A DNA stretch of 64,000 bases from Porphyra umbilicalis (taxonomy: Eukaryota; Rhodophyta; Bangiophyceae; Bangiales; Bangiaceae), in the NCBI GenBank assembly GCA_002049455.2, contig KV918809.1:186001-250000 (forward strand). Direction: 5' to 3'. Below are positions 62,918 through 64,000 of this stretch, one piece after another; position 1 is the stretch's first letter; the number at the start of each line of letters is the position of its first letter. A program made the translations under genes and the position numbers. The notes beneath the pieces are model-generated. The model searched no databases, was not told the DNA's origin, and saw only the letters and a list, made by a program, of their open reading frames with translations.

Positions 62918-64000
62918 ATGTCGCCGCGGCAGCGCCGACGCAAGGCCGCGGCCGCGCGCGGGGCGGCCGCTCGGCGACGCAGCCGCCGCCGACGGGCGGC
63001 GGGAGCGGCGGCGGCCGTCGCGGTCGCTCCGCCGGCGGCCGCCGTCGGCGCCGCCCGCCGACGCGCCCGCGGCGGCAGACGCGGCTGAGGCCCCGCCGGC
63101 GGGTGCGGGCGCAGCCGCGCCTGCGGCCGACGCGCCCGCCGCGCCGCCGCCGCCGCCGAAGGCCACCGCGGCGTCGCCTGACGGGTCGGCGGTGCGGGCG
63201 GGGGGGCGGGCCGCACCGGCGGCGGGCGCAGGCCGCCCCGCGGCGCCGTTGCCCGCGTCGCCGCCGCTGCGGTGGCGGCTGCCCGTGGCCAAGGCGCCGC
63301 CGACGGTGGCGCAGGCGGTGGCCGACGGGCACGCGGCGGCGGGGCTTGTGGAGATCCCCACCGCCCCGACGGGCGGCGACGCCGGGCGGCCCGACGGAAA
63401 CGACGGCAGCCGCGGCAGCGCGGCGCCGGCGACGCGCGCCGCCCCGGCACCCGGGGAGGCGTCGACGCACAGGCGACACCCCCGCCGCCGTCGCCACCTC
63501 CGTCGCCCACGCCGGGGCGCTCCGCCGCCGCGACCGATGCGCAGGCGGCACTGGAAAGAGCGTCACCACCACCCCCCCCCCGCGCCCCCACACCGCAGGT
63601 GGCCCCCCCCGCTCCGCCCCATCGTCCCCGCCGTCGCCGCTCACGCCATCGCCGCCGCCACCGACGGCGGCGACGGGCGCCGCCGCAGCGGCCAATCCGC
63701 CGGCGTCCGCCGCGGCGCGCCCCCCCACCGACCCCCGATCATCGTCGTCGCCCCGCGCCGGCCGCCGCGCCCGCACCGCCGCCCGGGCACCGCGCCAGCG
63801 CTCCGCGTCGCCGCCGCCGGCGCGCGCCGACGCGGCAGTTGCCGCCGGCGGTCGCGACAGCGTCGACGGTCCGCAGCCGACGCCGTGGCCCGTGCCGCCC
63901 GCCGCGGGCGGCGGCGGCGGCACGGCGGCGCGCCGCCGCTTGTCGGGCTCCCGCCGCGCGAGCCGAAGAGGGTTCGTCGCCGCCGCCGCCGCGCGGATTG
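62918..64000 (+). CDS. Doubtful Ala/Pro/Arg-rich protein running off the right edge
   Basis: The ATG at 62918 gives a very basic start (MSPRQRRRKAAAARGAAARR). A different plus frame from about 63,045 then encodes DAPAAADAAEAPPAGAGAAA, the more protein-like LRWRLPVAKAPPTVAQAVAD and GHAAAGLVEIPTAPTGGDAG, and further Ala/Pro-rich sequence to about 63,470. The switch between frames follows the pattern of the host genes, but there is no recognisable domain and the minus strand is equally open. Low confidence that this is a gene. Confidence 0.25.

Noticed and set aside
62103-63923. 606-residue Arg/Pro/Ala-rich ORF on the minus strand
   Set aside because: Composition is explained by GC saturation, with no domain and no plausible start; both strands are equally open here.

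Overview
The window looks like nuclear DNA of a very GC-rich, intron-poor eukaryote, most likely a bangialean red alga (Porphyra/Pyropia type). The reasons are pervasive Ala/Gly/Pro coding with GC at third positions, long C and G homopolymers, few or no introns in kilobase-scale genes, short introns with canonical GT-AG borders where introns do occur, and a plant/animal-type gene set (COP1, TAF6, UBE2T-like E2, nucleostemin-type GTPase, BAP31, SNRNP27). The taxon is inferred; nothing in the window proves it.

Positions 1-39,000 are a host gene block with alternating orientation. In order: COP1 (minus, cut by the left edge); an unrecognised helical-repeat protein (plus); a ubiquitin-conjugating E2 with a SUMO-interaction-like tail (minus); a rhomboid protease (plus); a giant HUWE1/UPL1-like UBA scaffold of about 3,960 residues with no HECT domain (plus); SNRNP27 with a poly-proline N-terminus (minus, one intron); TAF6 (plus); a low-complexity protein (minus); a WKF-domain protein (plus); an unrecognised protein (minus); BAP31-like ER protein (minus, one intron); and a nucleostemin/GNL3L-type GTPase (plus). 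Three ubiquitin-pathway genes lie in the first 21 kb. Many of these genes change reading frame at C or G runs of 6-18 bases while the protein stays clearly conserved on both sides. This looks like run-length error in the assembly, or run-length variation, rather than gene decay.

Positions 31,000-41,700 contain small non-autonomous DNA transposons: a 160-bp TA-flanked palindromic MITE, a 1.2-kb terminal-inverted-repeat element with a 360-bp hAT-like element nested in it, and a 500-bp Tc1/mariner-like element. A 96-bp minisatellite follows.

Positions 42,000-56,000 have lower GC and look like one large mobile region. Its core is a minus-strand TNP2/Plavaka-type transposase gene (52.1-55.1 kb) facing a plus-strand gene that joins an N-terminal domain, an array of about fourteen 36-residue repeats and an apparently intact KDM4-like JmjC domain (46.2-51.8 kb). 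This transposase plus histone-demethylase pairing is the most interesting system in the window. Around it lie an unrecognised minus-strand gene and an RG-rich gene preceded by 162-bp tandem repeats.

Positions 56,700-58,140 hold a PIF/Harbinger-type transposase that is whole except for one TGA, at the position next to its first catalytic Asp. Positions 58,786-61,371 hold an 861-residue intact ORF with a poly(A) signal that I cannot assign to a family. The right end returns to extremely GC-rich sequence with only a doubtful gene.
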